Assembly: GCF_001427305.1 (NCBI RefSeq)
Contig: NZ_LMFZ01000023.1
Span: 78,349-142,348, forward strand
Direction: 5' to 3'
From: Duganella sp. Root1480D1
GTDB lineage: Bacteria > Pseudomonadota > Gammaproteobacteria > Burkholderiales > Burkholderiaceae_D
Length of the DNA stretch: 64,000 nt
Under the pieces are notes generated by a model, which had not been told where the DNA came from, made no database searches, and saw nothing but the letters and a program-made list of their open reading frames with translations. Both the position numbers and the translations under genes were made by a program. Positions 54,594 to 62,386 of this stretch are shown one piece after another. Every line of letters starts with the position of its first letter. Position 1 is the stretch's first letter.

Positions 54594-56113
54594 GCGACGC
54601 TGCGCACCACCCGTGCAGCACGTTGCACTTCCTGCGCCTCGTCATCCCAGACTGCAGCCTGGGTGATTTCTTCCGCCCCCACCTGGGCACCATCGGCGTT
54701 AAAACGCAGCCAGGCCAGCGCACCGCCGGGCGTCACGCCGATTGCGTGCACGCCGCCATGGTTCGGCGCAGCCATCAAGGCTGCCATCACCAGCGTGGTG
54801 GCAATCGGCACCGGCATGCCCCAATGACCGCCCTGCTTGCGGCACACCAGCCAGAGGCCGCCGGCACCGTCGCCGTAAGCCAGGTACTCCCCGGCAGTGC
54901 TGGCTTCGCTCCACACCACGCAAGCCCCGCCGATATTGGCGACCGGCTGTGGGACCGACTGCCCGCCACGATATACCACGATGCTTTCGCCTGCCACAAA
55001 CACGTCCGGCACATTCGGAACATTCGATGGCGCCAGGTGCAGGTTGGTCGCCCGACGCGGCAGCCCTTGGTAATCGATGGCGATGCCCCAGGCCGCAGCA
55101 CGCGCAAAACTATTGAAGCGCAGCGTGCGGCCACACGGCGTATCGCTCAAGCGCCAGGCGCCCGGAACGCGGTAGCTGCCAATTGCCGTTGCCAATGAAT
55201 CCGCACCGTGCTGCTCTTCCCACGCCGTCAATGGTCCTTCCATCGCCGCATTGAAATACCAGGTATTGGCCGCTGTCACCAGCACCATCGGAACCGCGCC
55301 CGACTGCAACAAGCCGAACGAGAGCCGGGTGACGTTATCCTGCACGTCCGGCACATGGCGCGGCGCCATGCCACGCATGGTCTCGACCCAGGCTGCCTCG
55401 TCAAGATGGTTCGGAATGCCGACTGCCACGTGCAAAGTCGGCCCGCCACCGCTAGCCCAGGGGGCGACTGCCAGCGCCAGCGCAATCGTGCCGTCCGGCG
55501 CCTGCTGTACATCGAGCGCCTGCACCTTGCCGGGCTGGTTCAAAGGCAGCATGCCGCTCAAATCCGTCTGCGACCAGCGCCCGAAAGGCGTGCGCCGGAA
55601 CATATAGAGGGAACGATTGGCGCCAACGGTAAACACCAGCGGCAAGCCAGCAGCGTCGCGCACCACGAACAGCGGCGAGCGCGCCAGCGCCGGCGCCGCG
55701 CAAGGACTTGAACGATAGCCGGATTCATACAATGGCACCAGTTCCTGGCGCACCAGTGCAGGCAGGTCGCGGCCGGCAGTCACCTGGCTACGCCAGTAAG
55801 CCATGTCCGCCGGCTGCGACGGGTCATAACGGTCGAACACCGCGTTATAGGCGCGTAGCAGGCGTTCTTTCACATCCAGCTCCGCCAGTTCCGGACGCGC
55901 CAGCAAATGCAGCGCCAGCTCGGCGCGGCCGCGTACAGCCTCCCCCTGGCAGCTATATAGAGTGGTCCACGACAGTGCTTCGCTCGCCATCGGCTCGCGT
56001 TGCAGCACAATGCGCGCAATACGCGCAGCAGCAAAACTCAAGGCGCCCGATGCACTGGCGCCGCCCCACTTCCGTACCTGCACCACCGGCACAGATGTCA
56101 TTAGCACAGACAT
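54590..56113 (-). CDS. Unrecognised 507-residue protein, second gene of an unknown pair
   Basis: I do not recognise this protein. It has no signal peptide or membrane segment. The first 150 residues are helical (ALSFAAARIARIVLQREP, then ERLLRAYNAVFDRYDPSQPAD). From about 165 on it is beta-rich with repeated short blocks of the type LVFTVGANRSLYMFR, VLVTAANTWYF, GGLWLVCRKQGGHWG and GGALAWLRF, which suggests a beta-propeller or similar repeated-sheet fold. It begins 3 bases after the 462-residue gene on the same strand, so the two are very probably co-transcribed and made together. GC is high, like the core genes. Confidence 0.75.
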   Translation of the reverse strand: MSVLMTSVPVVQVRKWGGASASGALSFAAARIARIVLQREPMASEALSWTTLYSCQGEAVRGRAELALHLLARPELAELDVKERLLRAYNAVFDRYDPSQPADMAYWRSQVTAGRDLPALVRQELVPLYESGYRSSPCAAPALARSPLFVVRDAAGLPLVFTVGANRSLYMFRRTPFGRWSQTDLSGMLPLNQPGKVQALDVQQAPDGTIALALAVAPWASGGGPTLHVAVGIPNHLDEAAWVETMRGMAPRHVPDVQDNVTRLSFGLLQSGAVPMVLVTAANTWYFNAAMEGPLTAWEEQHGADSLATAIGSYRVPGAWRLSDTPCGRTLRFNSFARAAAWGIAIDYQGLPRRATNLHLAPSNVPNVPDVFVAGESIVVYRGGQSVPQPVANIGGACVVWSEASTAGEYLAYGDGAGGLWLVCRKQGGHWGMPVPIATTLVMAALMAAPNHGGVHAIGVTPGGALAWLRFNADGAQVGAEEITQAAVWDDEAQEVQRAARVVRSVA

Positions 56114-56116
56114 GCT

Positions 56117-57457
56117 TTACTCCCCCAATTCAATTTCTATGTCACCAGACTCGTTGATACGCAAGTCGCGGCACCCCAGCTTGCGTCCTGGGGCCAGTCC
56201 CTCGGCAACGGCAGCGAACATGTCGCCGGTAGCCGTTGCCAGGAAACCGGCAATATCCTGTTGAACCGATGCCAGGCTGGCAGCATTGCCCTCCCACCAC
56301 AGATTGATGCGCTGTACATTCAGCAGATGCGGCAGCGCGTCGGACACCACGTAAATGCCCGTGGTTCCGGCATCGGTGGCTGGCGCGCCCTTGCGTGCCA
56401 GCGCGGCCACGCCCACCCGGCCGTTTTCGGCTTGCCATTGCAGGCGCAGCGACCATTGCAGCGTGGCGCGCGCCCAGGCCTTGCCCATATAGCTGCGCTG
56501 GCGCGACAGCGGCAGCTCCTGCTTCACGCTGTCCCACTCGTAGCGGCCCAGCACACTGCTGATATCAAGCGTCGGCCGTGGCACACCGTCCGGGCCGGCC
56601 TGGCGGCCCATGGTCACCATGCATTGCAGGTCCTGCTCCGACTCGCGGTCATGCAAGGTACGGTTGGCTTCCTGCCAGTTCAACAGCACGTGGTCGCGAT
56701 AGGTCCAGCCGTTGCTGTTGCGGACGAAGCGGGCGCGCTCGCCGTTGCTCATATTCGCCTCGACACCCGATTTCTCGTTCTGGCAGGCCTGGGGATTCAC
56801 TTGTGCCACGCCTTCGCGCGACGTCACGTAGTCAGGCAGCGAATCCAGACGGCGCTGCAGCTTCTCCACCACCATCGGGTAGATGTACTGGCGCAGGAAG
56901 CTTTCGCGACCGATCACTGCACGGCGCATTGCCGTTTTGTTGAGCACCGCCGGTGACAGGCTGCGCAGCCAGTTGCCGACCGCCGTGATAAAGAACTCTT
57001 TCAGAGGGCCGTTGTCGCACGGCAAGTGCGACTTATCGACGTCGCACAAGGCGCCTTGCAGGACCAGGCCGCCATATTCGTTAACAGCGGTGGTGAACTC
57101 GAGGCGCCAGCCGGCAACCGCCTGGCGCAGGATCTCACGCCGGCCGTAGGCGTTGTAAAAGCGCAAATTTCCGGATGCAAGGGTCAGTGTCAGATGTGCA
57201 GTATTCGGTGCCGAGGAGTCATAACGAATCTCAACCGGACGCAGCTCAGCCCGATCCTCGCCTTCCCCACCGAGGGCCAGGCTGCCGACTTCCATGCTCC
57301 CGTAACGGATGTCATTAGGAAACTCTCCGGCGGCGCGCATGGCGTCAATCGTGCTCTCGAGCAACTTTCCGGAGGTGAACCAGCTCGCGGAAAGCTGTTG
57401 CACCGAAGTCGTGGTGTTGGAGCCGATTTCAAAAAATACCGCTTTAGTTGTGACCAT
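56117..57457 (-). CDS. Unrecognised 446-residue protein, first gene of an unknown pair
   Basis: I do not recognise this protein. It has no signal peptide or membrane span. The N-terminal half is beta-rich (AVFFEIGSNTTTSVQQLSAS, HLTLTLASGNLRFYNAYG, AGWRLEFTTAVNEYGGLVLQ). A helical part follows around the middle (FFITAVGNWLRSLSP, then FLRQYIYPMVVEKLQRRLDSL). The C-terminal half is again beta-rich and ends in the acidic IEIELGE. It contains four Cys but no spaced zinc motif. I chose ATG 57457; a TTG at 57505 would add 16 residues, and neither has a good ribosome binding site. The CCGGAAG repeat cluster lies about 75-135 bases upstream and separates it from the divergent STAND regulator. Confidence 0.75.
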   Translation of the reverse strand: MVTTKAVFFEIGSNTTTSVQQLSASWFTSGKLLESTIDAMRAAGEFPNDIRYGSMEVGSLALGGEGEDRAELRPVEIRYDSSAPNTAHLTLTLASGNLRFYNAYGRREILRQAVAGWRLEFTTAVNEYGGLVLQGALCDVDKSHLPCDNGPLKEFFITAVGNWLRSLSPAVLNKTAMRRAVIGRESFLRQYIYPMVVEKLQRRLDSLPDYVTSREGVAQVNPQACQNEKSGVEANMSNGERARFVRNSNGWTYRDHVLLNWQEANRTLHDRESEQDLQCMVTMGRQAGPDGVPRPTLDISSVLGRYEWDSVKQELPLSRQRSYMGKAWARATLQWSLRLQWQAENGRVGVAALARKGAPATDAGTTGIYVVSDALPHLLNVQRINLWWEGNAASLASVQQDIAGFLATATGDMFAAVAEGLAPGRKLGCRDLRINESGDIEIELGE

Positions 57458-57530
57458 TTTTGCTTTTAAGAATGTTAAGATTTGGCCGTTTGGCAATGAC
57501 TGCAATGTAAGAAAAAAAGCCTTCCCTCGC

Positions 57531-57593
57531 CTTCCGGAAATCTTCCGAAGGCCGGAAGGAAACCTTCCGGACCGGAAGAAATGCTCCGGAAGG
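57531..57593. promoter_or_regulatory. Cluster of six CCGGAAG/CTTCCGG half-sites (probable operator array)
   Basis: Half-sites are CTTCCGGAA (57531-57539), CTTCCG (57542-57547), CCGGAAG (57552-57558), CTTCCGG (57564-57570), CCGGAAG (57572-57578) and TCCGGAAGG (57585-57593). The fourth and fifth form a perfect 15-base palindrome, CTTCCGG-A-CCGGAAG. The array fills the space between two divergent gene sets, one of which encodes a winged-helix DNA-binding protein, so an operator for that protein is the simplest explanation. Spacing is irregular. Confidence 0.7.
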
Positions 57594-57610
57594 TTTCTAA
57601 GTCATTGATT

Positions 57611-57622
57611 TATAAGAGACAG
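57611..57622. other. 12-base match to the inner end of a Tn5/IS50-type mosaic end
   Basis: TATAAGAGACAG equals the last 12 of the 19 bases of the Tn5 mosaic end; the other 7 do not match. It may be chance, a relic of an IS50-like end, or a transposase-based library adapter joined in assembly. It lies 23 bases before the STAND regulator start. Confidence 0.4.
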
Positions 57623-57644
57623 AATAAAAAAGGTTAGGCAAGCC

Positions 57645-60600
57645 ATGGAGTTCCAATTCGGCGACTGGTTAGTCAGTCCAGAAGCCAATCTCGTCAGCAA
57701 TGGGGATGCGAAGACGCAGCTGGAGCCGCGCGTAATGGCGGTGCTGCGCTATCTTTGCCGCCATCCCGGGGCGGTAATTCCAGCGGAAGAGATCCTGCAA
57801 GCTTGCTGGGGAAGCAACGAACTGGGCGATAACCCGGTCCACAAAGCGATCACCCAATTGCGCCGTGCCTTCGGCGATTCGAGCACCGAACCTCGCTATA
57901 TCGAGACGATCCGCAAACGCGGTTACCGCGCGATTGCCCCGGTCATCACTTTGGCCGCCCCGCCCGCGACCACTTGGGAAGGCGGCTCCCCGTTCCGAGG
58001 CCTGGAGGCATTCCAGGAAAATCACGCCGCCATCTTCTTTGGCCGCGTGCAAGCCACCGCCCAGCTGCGTGAGCTGGTGCTGACCCAGGCCGCCCATGGC
58101 TGCCCCATGGCCCTGGTGCTCGGACCCTCCGGCTCCGGCAAGACTTCTCTGGTCCGCGCCGGCCTGTTGCCTCAATTAATGGCAGGTGCCATTCGCTCGG
58201 ACGAGCCGGTAGGGCTGTCCAGCACGGTCTACCTTGACTGCGCCGACCTCGGTAGCGGCACCCTGTTCCAGGCCTTGGCCGGCGCCCTGATCGATGCCGA
58301 GATCAACAGCGAACCGTTATTCCCGGGCGCCAGTGCCGACAGCCTGGGCCAGCGGTTGGCGTCCGATCCAGAATCCGTAGCCGCCGAACTGCGCGAACGC
58401 GCCTGCCCACGTGCTTCGGTAGGTGTATTCGTGGACCGGCTCGAGGCAGTCTTCCGTGCACAACCGGGCGAAGCCGACCACTTTGTAGAAGTAATCGATA
58501 TCCTGGCGAAGTCGAATTGCCTGCTCATGCTGATGGCGTGCCGTAACGACTTCTATCCGGAAGTGATGGCACAGCCAGTTTTACTAGCATTGAAAATACG
58601 CGGCGGTCACTTCGACGTGCTACCACCCGATGGTGCCGACATTGCCCAGATCGTTCGCCAACCGGCTTTGGCCGCCGGATTGGGTTTTGAAAAACACGAG
58701 TTGACTGGAGCGAGCCTTGACGACGTGCTATGTGATGCCGCGCGCGGGAATTCGGACATGCTCCCCTTACTTCAATACACGTTAAACGAACTTTATCGAC
58801 AGCGCGACGAAGCGGGCACGCTTAAATTCGAGGTTTATCGGCAATTGGGTGGCATCGAGGGCGCAGTTGGTGTCCGTGCGGAAGAAGTGGTGTCATCTCT
58901 TAGCCCACCTGAAATTGCAGCGCTTCCCCATGTGCTCTCGCTATTGGTAAACGTTGGCGAAGATCAAAGTGCAGTGACTTCGCGTAGAAGTCCGTTAAGC
59001 ATGCTCCGAAATGCAGACGAGCGCGAGCTCGTCCGGGTGATGGTCGAAGCGCGCCTCTTTGTCAGCGAACTGGCAGGGGATGTTCCGAGTTTTGGCGTCG
59101 CACATGAAGCTTTATTGCGCCAATGGCCTCGGGTTGCAGAGTGGATTGGGCACCACCGAAACGCTCTTCAACTCCGGACCCGCATCAGCGCTCAAGCATC
59201 GCGCTGGTTTGAGGCTAGAAAGAGCAAGGATCTATTGCTCCCACATGGAAGCCAAGTTAGTCAAGCGGCTGACCTGTTGACTCTTCAGGACTTTTCGCTT
59301 GCTCCGTTAGACAAAGAGTTCGTGCGGACATCAATGCATCGAGCTCGTCTATCGGAACGCATCAAACTTGCTGTAACCGTCCTAATTGGTTTATTAGCCC
59401 TACTTACTGCAGTTTTCGCATTTCGAGCCCAATCTGCCCGCCAAGAATCAGAGCGCACCCGCGGCGAAGCTGAAGGCCTAATGACGTTCATGCTTGGAGA
59501 CTTCGTTGAGAAACTTCGACCAATCGGACGGCTGGACTTGCTCGACGACGTCGGCACAAGGGCACTAGGCTATCTTGAGAGAGTTGAATCATCAGACAAC
59601 AGCACTAGTTCACTCGTTAATCGAATCAAAGCTCTTCGAATCATCGGAGAGGTGAACTCCAAACGAGGCCGAGTTGCCGAGGCATTCAAAGCGCTTGCTA
59701 CCGGTACCGATCTAGTTGCCGGTGCTCCGCCATCCTTTGTCAATAATGAGGATTTCCTCAGAGAGGCTGCCAAGATCTCATCTGCCATAGGACAGATGCA
59801 TTCGACTAATAATGAACCTGAGAAGGCTGAAAGATATTTCAAAGCTTACTTGAAATACGGTCTACTGTTAGAAAAAACCTTGAATGATCCGATCGAGGGT
59901 TGGCTTGAGGTGTCCTACGCAAGGGCCGCATTGGGTTCGTTAGCAATGGCTCGTTCCGATTACAGCGCAGCTGCAGACGAATTTAATCAGTCTTTGGACC
60001 TAAAAAAGCGCGCACTCCAAAAGAGACCAGGAGATAAAAAAGTAATTGCTGAACTGGCGGGAACCACGTCCTGGCGAGCCGAAAGCCTCCTTAAGCTGGG
60101 AACACCAAAAGCCGCAATGGACCTCTACCGTGACGAAGAAGCATTGTTGCGCTCCGTGTATCTCGATAATGCAAATTGGGCTAGCCTGCTCGCCGTGTCA
60201 TTGATGCGGCAGGCTTTGCTACATACTGCGTTCGGGGATAGAGTTGCCGCCACACGCGTGCTGCAGGATGCTGAGCGAATTCTTGCGTCGCTCGTCGACA
60301 AGGACCCATCCAATAAGCTGTGGGCATCGTGGCTGCTCCAAGCACAAGGCCGTCTAGTCGAGGCACAACTGTCCAACGAGAATGCCAGCGTAATGCATCA
60401 GCGCTTGCTAACGGTTCTCGAAAAAATGAGGGATCTTTCGGAAAAGGATTCCAAGAACACCTTCCTTGCATATCAAACAGTTAAATTTCAACTCGGTCGC
60501 ACCTACATCTTGCAATTGCTAGGGCGAGACAAAGAGGCTTTGCAGAACGCTGAGACGGTGCAAACGAAACTGGAATCACTTTACGAAAAGGCGCAGCGCG

Positions 60601-60899
60601 ACAGCATCTTATTGGCTTTTCTTACTGAAGGGCTGCTCGCCCGAGCGGATTTGGCAAGGAAAGTTGAAAGTGATGCCGCCGCTCTTCCCTACTGTAGAAG
60701 GGTTTCGGAACTTTTAGCCAATGCTCCAAACGTAGAGAACAACTTCTCGTTGTTGTCATTCCAAGTACGTGCTGAGTTATGCCAAGGCACAGTCACTACC
60801 GTAAAAGCAAAAATTGCAAGACTGCAGGATATGGGCTTCCACGAGGCCAGATTCACCCAATACATCTCCAACCACCCTCTAACGAAAGGAAAGCTATGA
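57645..60899 (+). CDS. Winged-helix / STAND-type NTPase / membrane / TPR-like one-component regulator
   Basis: This 1084-residue protein has, in order, an OmpR/CadC-type winged helix (residues about 1-103; DNPVHKAITQLRRAFGD and IETIRKRGYRA), and a STAND-like P-loop NTPase of the nSTAND1 type (about 110-540). Its opening block is FRGLEAFQENHAAIFFGR, Walker A is GPSGSGKT (160-167), and Walker B is VGVFVDRLEAVF (around 262). One membrane segment follows (about 569-590, LAVTVLIGLLALLTAVFAF), then about 480 residues of TPR-like helices. It could sense a ligand with its C-terminal part and bind DNA with its N-terminal part. GC is about 67-70% at 58201-58380 but 33-57% in lines I counted after 59821, so the gene may be a chimera. 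It overlaps the next gene by 4 bases. Confidence 0.85.
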   Translation: MEFQFGDWLVSPEANLVSNGDAKTQLEPRVMAVLRYLCRHPGAVIPAEEILQACWGSNELGDNPVHKAITQLRRAFGDSSTEPRYIETIRKRGYRAIAPVITLAAPPATTWEGGSPFRGLEAFQENHAAIFFGRVQATAQLRELVLTQAAHGCPMALVLGPSGSGKTSLVRAGLLPQLMAGAIRSDEPVGLSSTVYLDCADLGSGTLFQALAGALIDAEINSEPLFPGASADSLGQRLASDPESVAAELRERACPRASVGVFVDRLEAVFRAQPGEADHFVEVIDILAKSNCLLMLMACRNDFYPEVMAQPVLLALKIRGGHFDVLPPDGADIAQIVRQPALAAGLGFEKHELTGASLDDVLCDAARGNSDMLPLLQYTLNELYRQRDEAGTLKFEVYRQLGGIEGAVGVRAEEVVSSLSPPEIAALPHVLSLLVNVGEDQSAVTSRRSPLSMLRNADERELVRVMVEARLFVSELAGDVPSFGVAHEALLRQWPRVAEWIGHHRNALQLRTRISAQASRWFEARKSKDLLLPHGSQVSQAADLLTLQDFSLAPLDKEFVRTSMHRARLSERIKLAVTVLIGLLALLTAVFAFRAQSARQESERTRGEAEGLMTFMLGDFVEKLRPIGRLDLLDDVGTRALGYLERVESSDNSTSSLVNRIKALRIIGEVNSKRGRVAEAFKALATGTDLVAGAPPSFVNNEDFLREAAKISSAIGQMHSTNNEPEKAERYFKAYLKYGLLLEKTLNDPIEGWLEVSYARAALGSLAMARSDYSAAADEFNQSLDLKKRALQKRPGDKKVIAELAGTTSWRAESLLKLGTPKAAMDLYRDEEALLRSVYLDNANWASLLAVSLMRQALLHTAFGDRVAATRVLQDAERILASLVDKDPSNKLWASWLLQAQGRLVEAQLSNENASVMHQRLLTVLEKMRDLSEKDSKNTFLAYQTVKFQLGRTYILQLLGRDKEALQNAETVQTKLESLYEKAQRDSILLAFLTEGLLARADLARKVESDAAALPYCRRVSELLANAPNVENNFSLLSFQVRAELCQGTVTTVKAKIARLQDMGFHEARFTQYISNHPLTKGKL

Positions 60900-61342
60900 G
60901 TAAGTCAACGCAGAATGAAAGTCCTGTTATCCATGTAAAAGTGACGGTCCAAAAGAATGGCGACGTCTATCAGGCAACCTACGATCCGAAGATCATTGAC
61001 GTTAATGATCTCGACACCATCCTCCACTTTAAACTCGTTACACCAACTCCTGACGACATTGTTATCCGTTCAGTTTCGATTTCACCAGAAGCGCAGGATC
61101 AACTCAGCACGCCTTCAATCAGCAAAAACGGCAAATCAGTGACGCTGAGCGATCTCAATACCGCAAGCCAGACTTTTAATTTAACCTTCAGCTATCGCAA
61201 TAAGCACAATGAAAACCTTCAGGTAAAGAAGTCGGGCGACAACGCTGTCGATTACCCTGAGGTAGTTAACAATCCTCCAGGCTTTGAGCCTATGCTTGCC
61301 ATGGCGATTGACAGTGATCCAGTGAATAATCCACCAGGTTAA
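60896..61342 (+). CDS. Small partner protein, possibly DP-EP family
   Basis: This 148-residue protein overlaps the regulator gene by 4 bases (ATGA) and is coupled to it. It is beta-rich and hydrophilic (HVKVTVQKNGDVYQATYDPK, then ILHFKLVTPTPDDIVIRSVS and FNLTFSYRNKHNENLQVKK), with no signal peptide or membrane span. The C-terminus repeats VNNPPG twice (EVVNNPPGFEP and DPVNNPPG). From memory it resembles the little-studied DP-EP family, but I am not certain. GC is low (about 45-50%), like the 3' part of the regulator gene. The function is unknown; a ligand or partner of the regulator is a reasonable guess. Confidence 0.7.
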   Translation: MSKSTQNESPVIHVKVTVQKNGDVYQATYDPKIIDVNDLDTILHFKLVTPTPDDIVIRSVSISPEAQDQLSTPSISKNGKSVTLSDLNTASQTFNLTFSYRNKHNENLQVKKSGDNAVDYPEVVNNPPGFEPMLAMAIDSDPVNNPPG

Positions 61343-61399
61343 TAGCTCGTCAGCGAGAGAGAGGAAATCGATAGAGCCACCTCCGTCAGCAAACAGATC

Positions 61400-62338
61400 T
61401 CACCGCATACGGTCCAACGCACCGCGGGCGCCGTTAGTACGGCGCATCGCGGCGTTTCCATTTGTGGCTGTGCAGCGACGGATCACCGCCCAATACGGCG
61501 TGGCCAGACATGCGCTACCTTCGAAGAAACCACGCTCACGGAGCAGCTTATGCAGCGCTGGCAGCTTGTAACCGGGAACAGTTGCGGCCAGGTGGTGCTC
61601 AACATGGTAATTGACGAAGTTGGGAGCGACCAGCAAGCGTGCGAGCGGACCGGCCAAAGTGGTGGCGGTGTTGCGGCGCGGGTCGCGGTCCATGTGGTCC
61701 GAAACGCCGCCATGCTCGCCCATCACACGCAGGCGCAGTAGCAGCGGGAAGACGAACAACTGCCCCAGCCACCAGCAGGCGTAAACTTCAGGCACGCCCA
61801 GCACCCACAGAACGGCGAAGATCAGCCCGTGCATGACGAATACCGGATACAAGGCGCCACGATCAGTCGGCTGGAACTGGTAGATGATCCCTTTCACGCC
61901 ATTCAAGCCAGAGATGTCGCGCAGCAGTTTGCGCAAAAGGCTTGCGCGGGTCGCCGGATAGCCGGTGACGAAAACCAGGTCCGGATCAGCGCCGGTTCCT
62001 GCCGCGCGGTGATGGTCGAGATGGCCGCGACGGTATGCGGCGTAAGGCACGTTGGGCAAGGCACCGAAGACCCACTTCCCCATCCACTGGTTTACGCTGC
62101 GCGAGGTGAAGAAATTCTGGTGCGCGGCATCATGGGTCAAAATCGCGAAGCCTAGAGCGCGGCCGGCCAGCAACACGCTGGCGAGAATCCACGCCACTGG
62201 GTGATGCCAGAGCGCGGGCAATGCAAAACCTGCCGCGACCATCAAAACGTTTGCGATCACCACGCCAGCCGCGCGCCAATTATCTGCGGTCGTAAAGGCA
62301 CGGAGCTCTTGCTTGTCGATGTAGGTGAGGATATTCAT
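61400..62338 (-). CDS. Membrane fatty acid desaturase
   Basis: This 312-residue inner-membrane di-iron enzyme introduces a double bond into fatty acyl chains. Three histidine boxes are clear: HDAAH, HLDHH and HVEHH, plus HMDRD before the third. About four hydrophobic segments are seen. It is divergent from a GlxA-type regulator, with 48 bases between the starts that hold a palindrome, so that regulator may control it. The regiospecificity and substrate (phospholipid or acyl-CoA) cannot be told. Confidence 0.92.
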   Translation of the reverse strand: MNILTYIDKQELRAFTTADNWRAAGVVIANVLMVAAGFALPALWHHPVAWILASVLLAGRALGFAILTHDAAHQNFFTSRSVNQWMGKWVFGALPNVPYAAYRRGHLDHHRAAGTGADPDLVFVTGYPATRASLLRKLLRDISGLNGVKGIIYQFQPTDRGALYPVFVMHGLIFAVLWVLGVPEVYACWWLGQLFVFPLLLRLRVMGEHGGVSDHMDRDPRRNTATTLAGPLARLLVAPNFVNYHVEHHLAATVPGYKLPALHKLLRERGFFEGSACLATPYWAVIRRCTATNGNAAMRRTNGARGALDRMR

Positions 62339-62348
62339 ATGATCATCC

Positions 62349-62375
62349 TATCGCCGCACGCCAAGCGGCGTGATA
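62349..62375. promoter_or_regulatory. Imperfect palindrome between desaturase and GlxA-type regulator
   Basis: TATCGCCGC (62349-62357) and GCGGCGTGATA (62365-62375) form inverted arms around ACGCCAA, in the 48 bases between the two divergent starts. A likely operator of the neighbouring regulator. Confidence 0.5.
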
Positions 62376-62386
62376 CATTATTCGCC

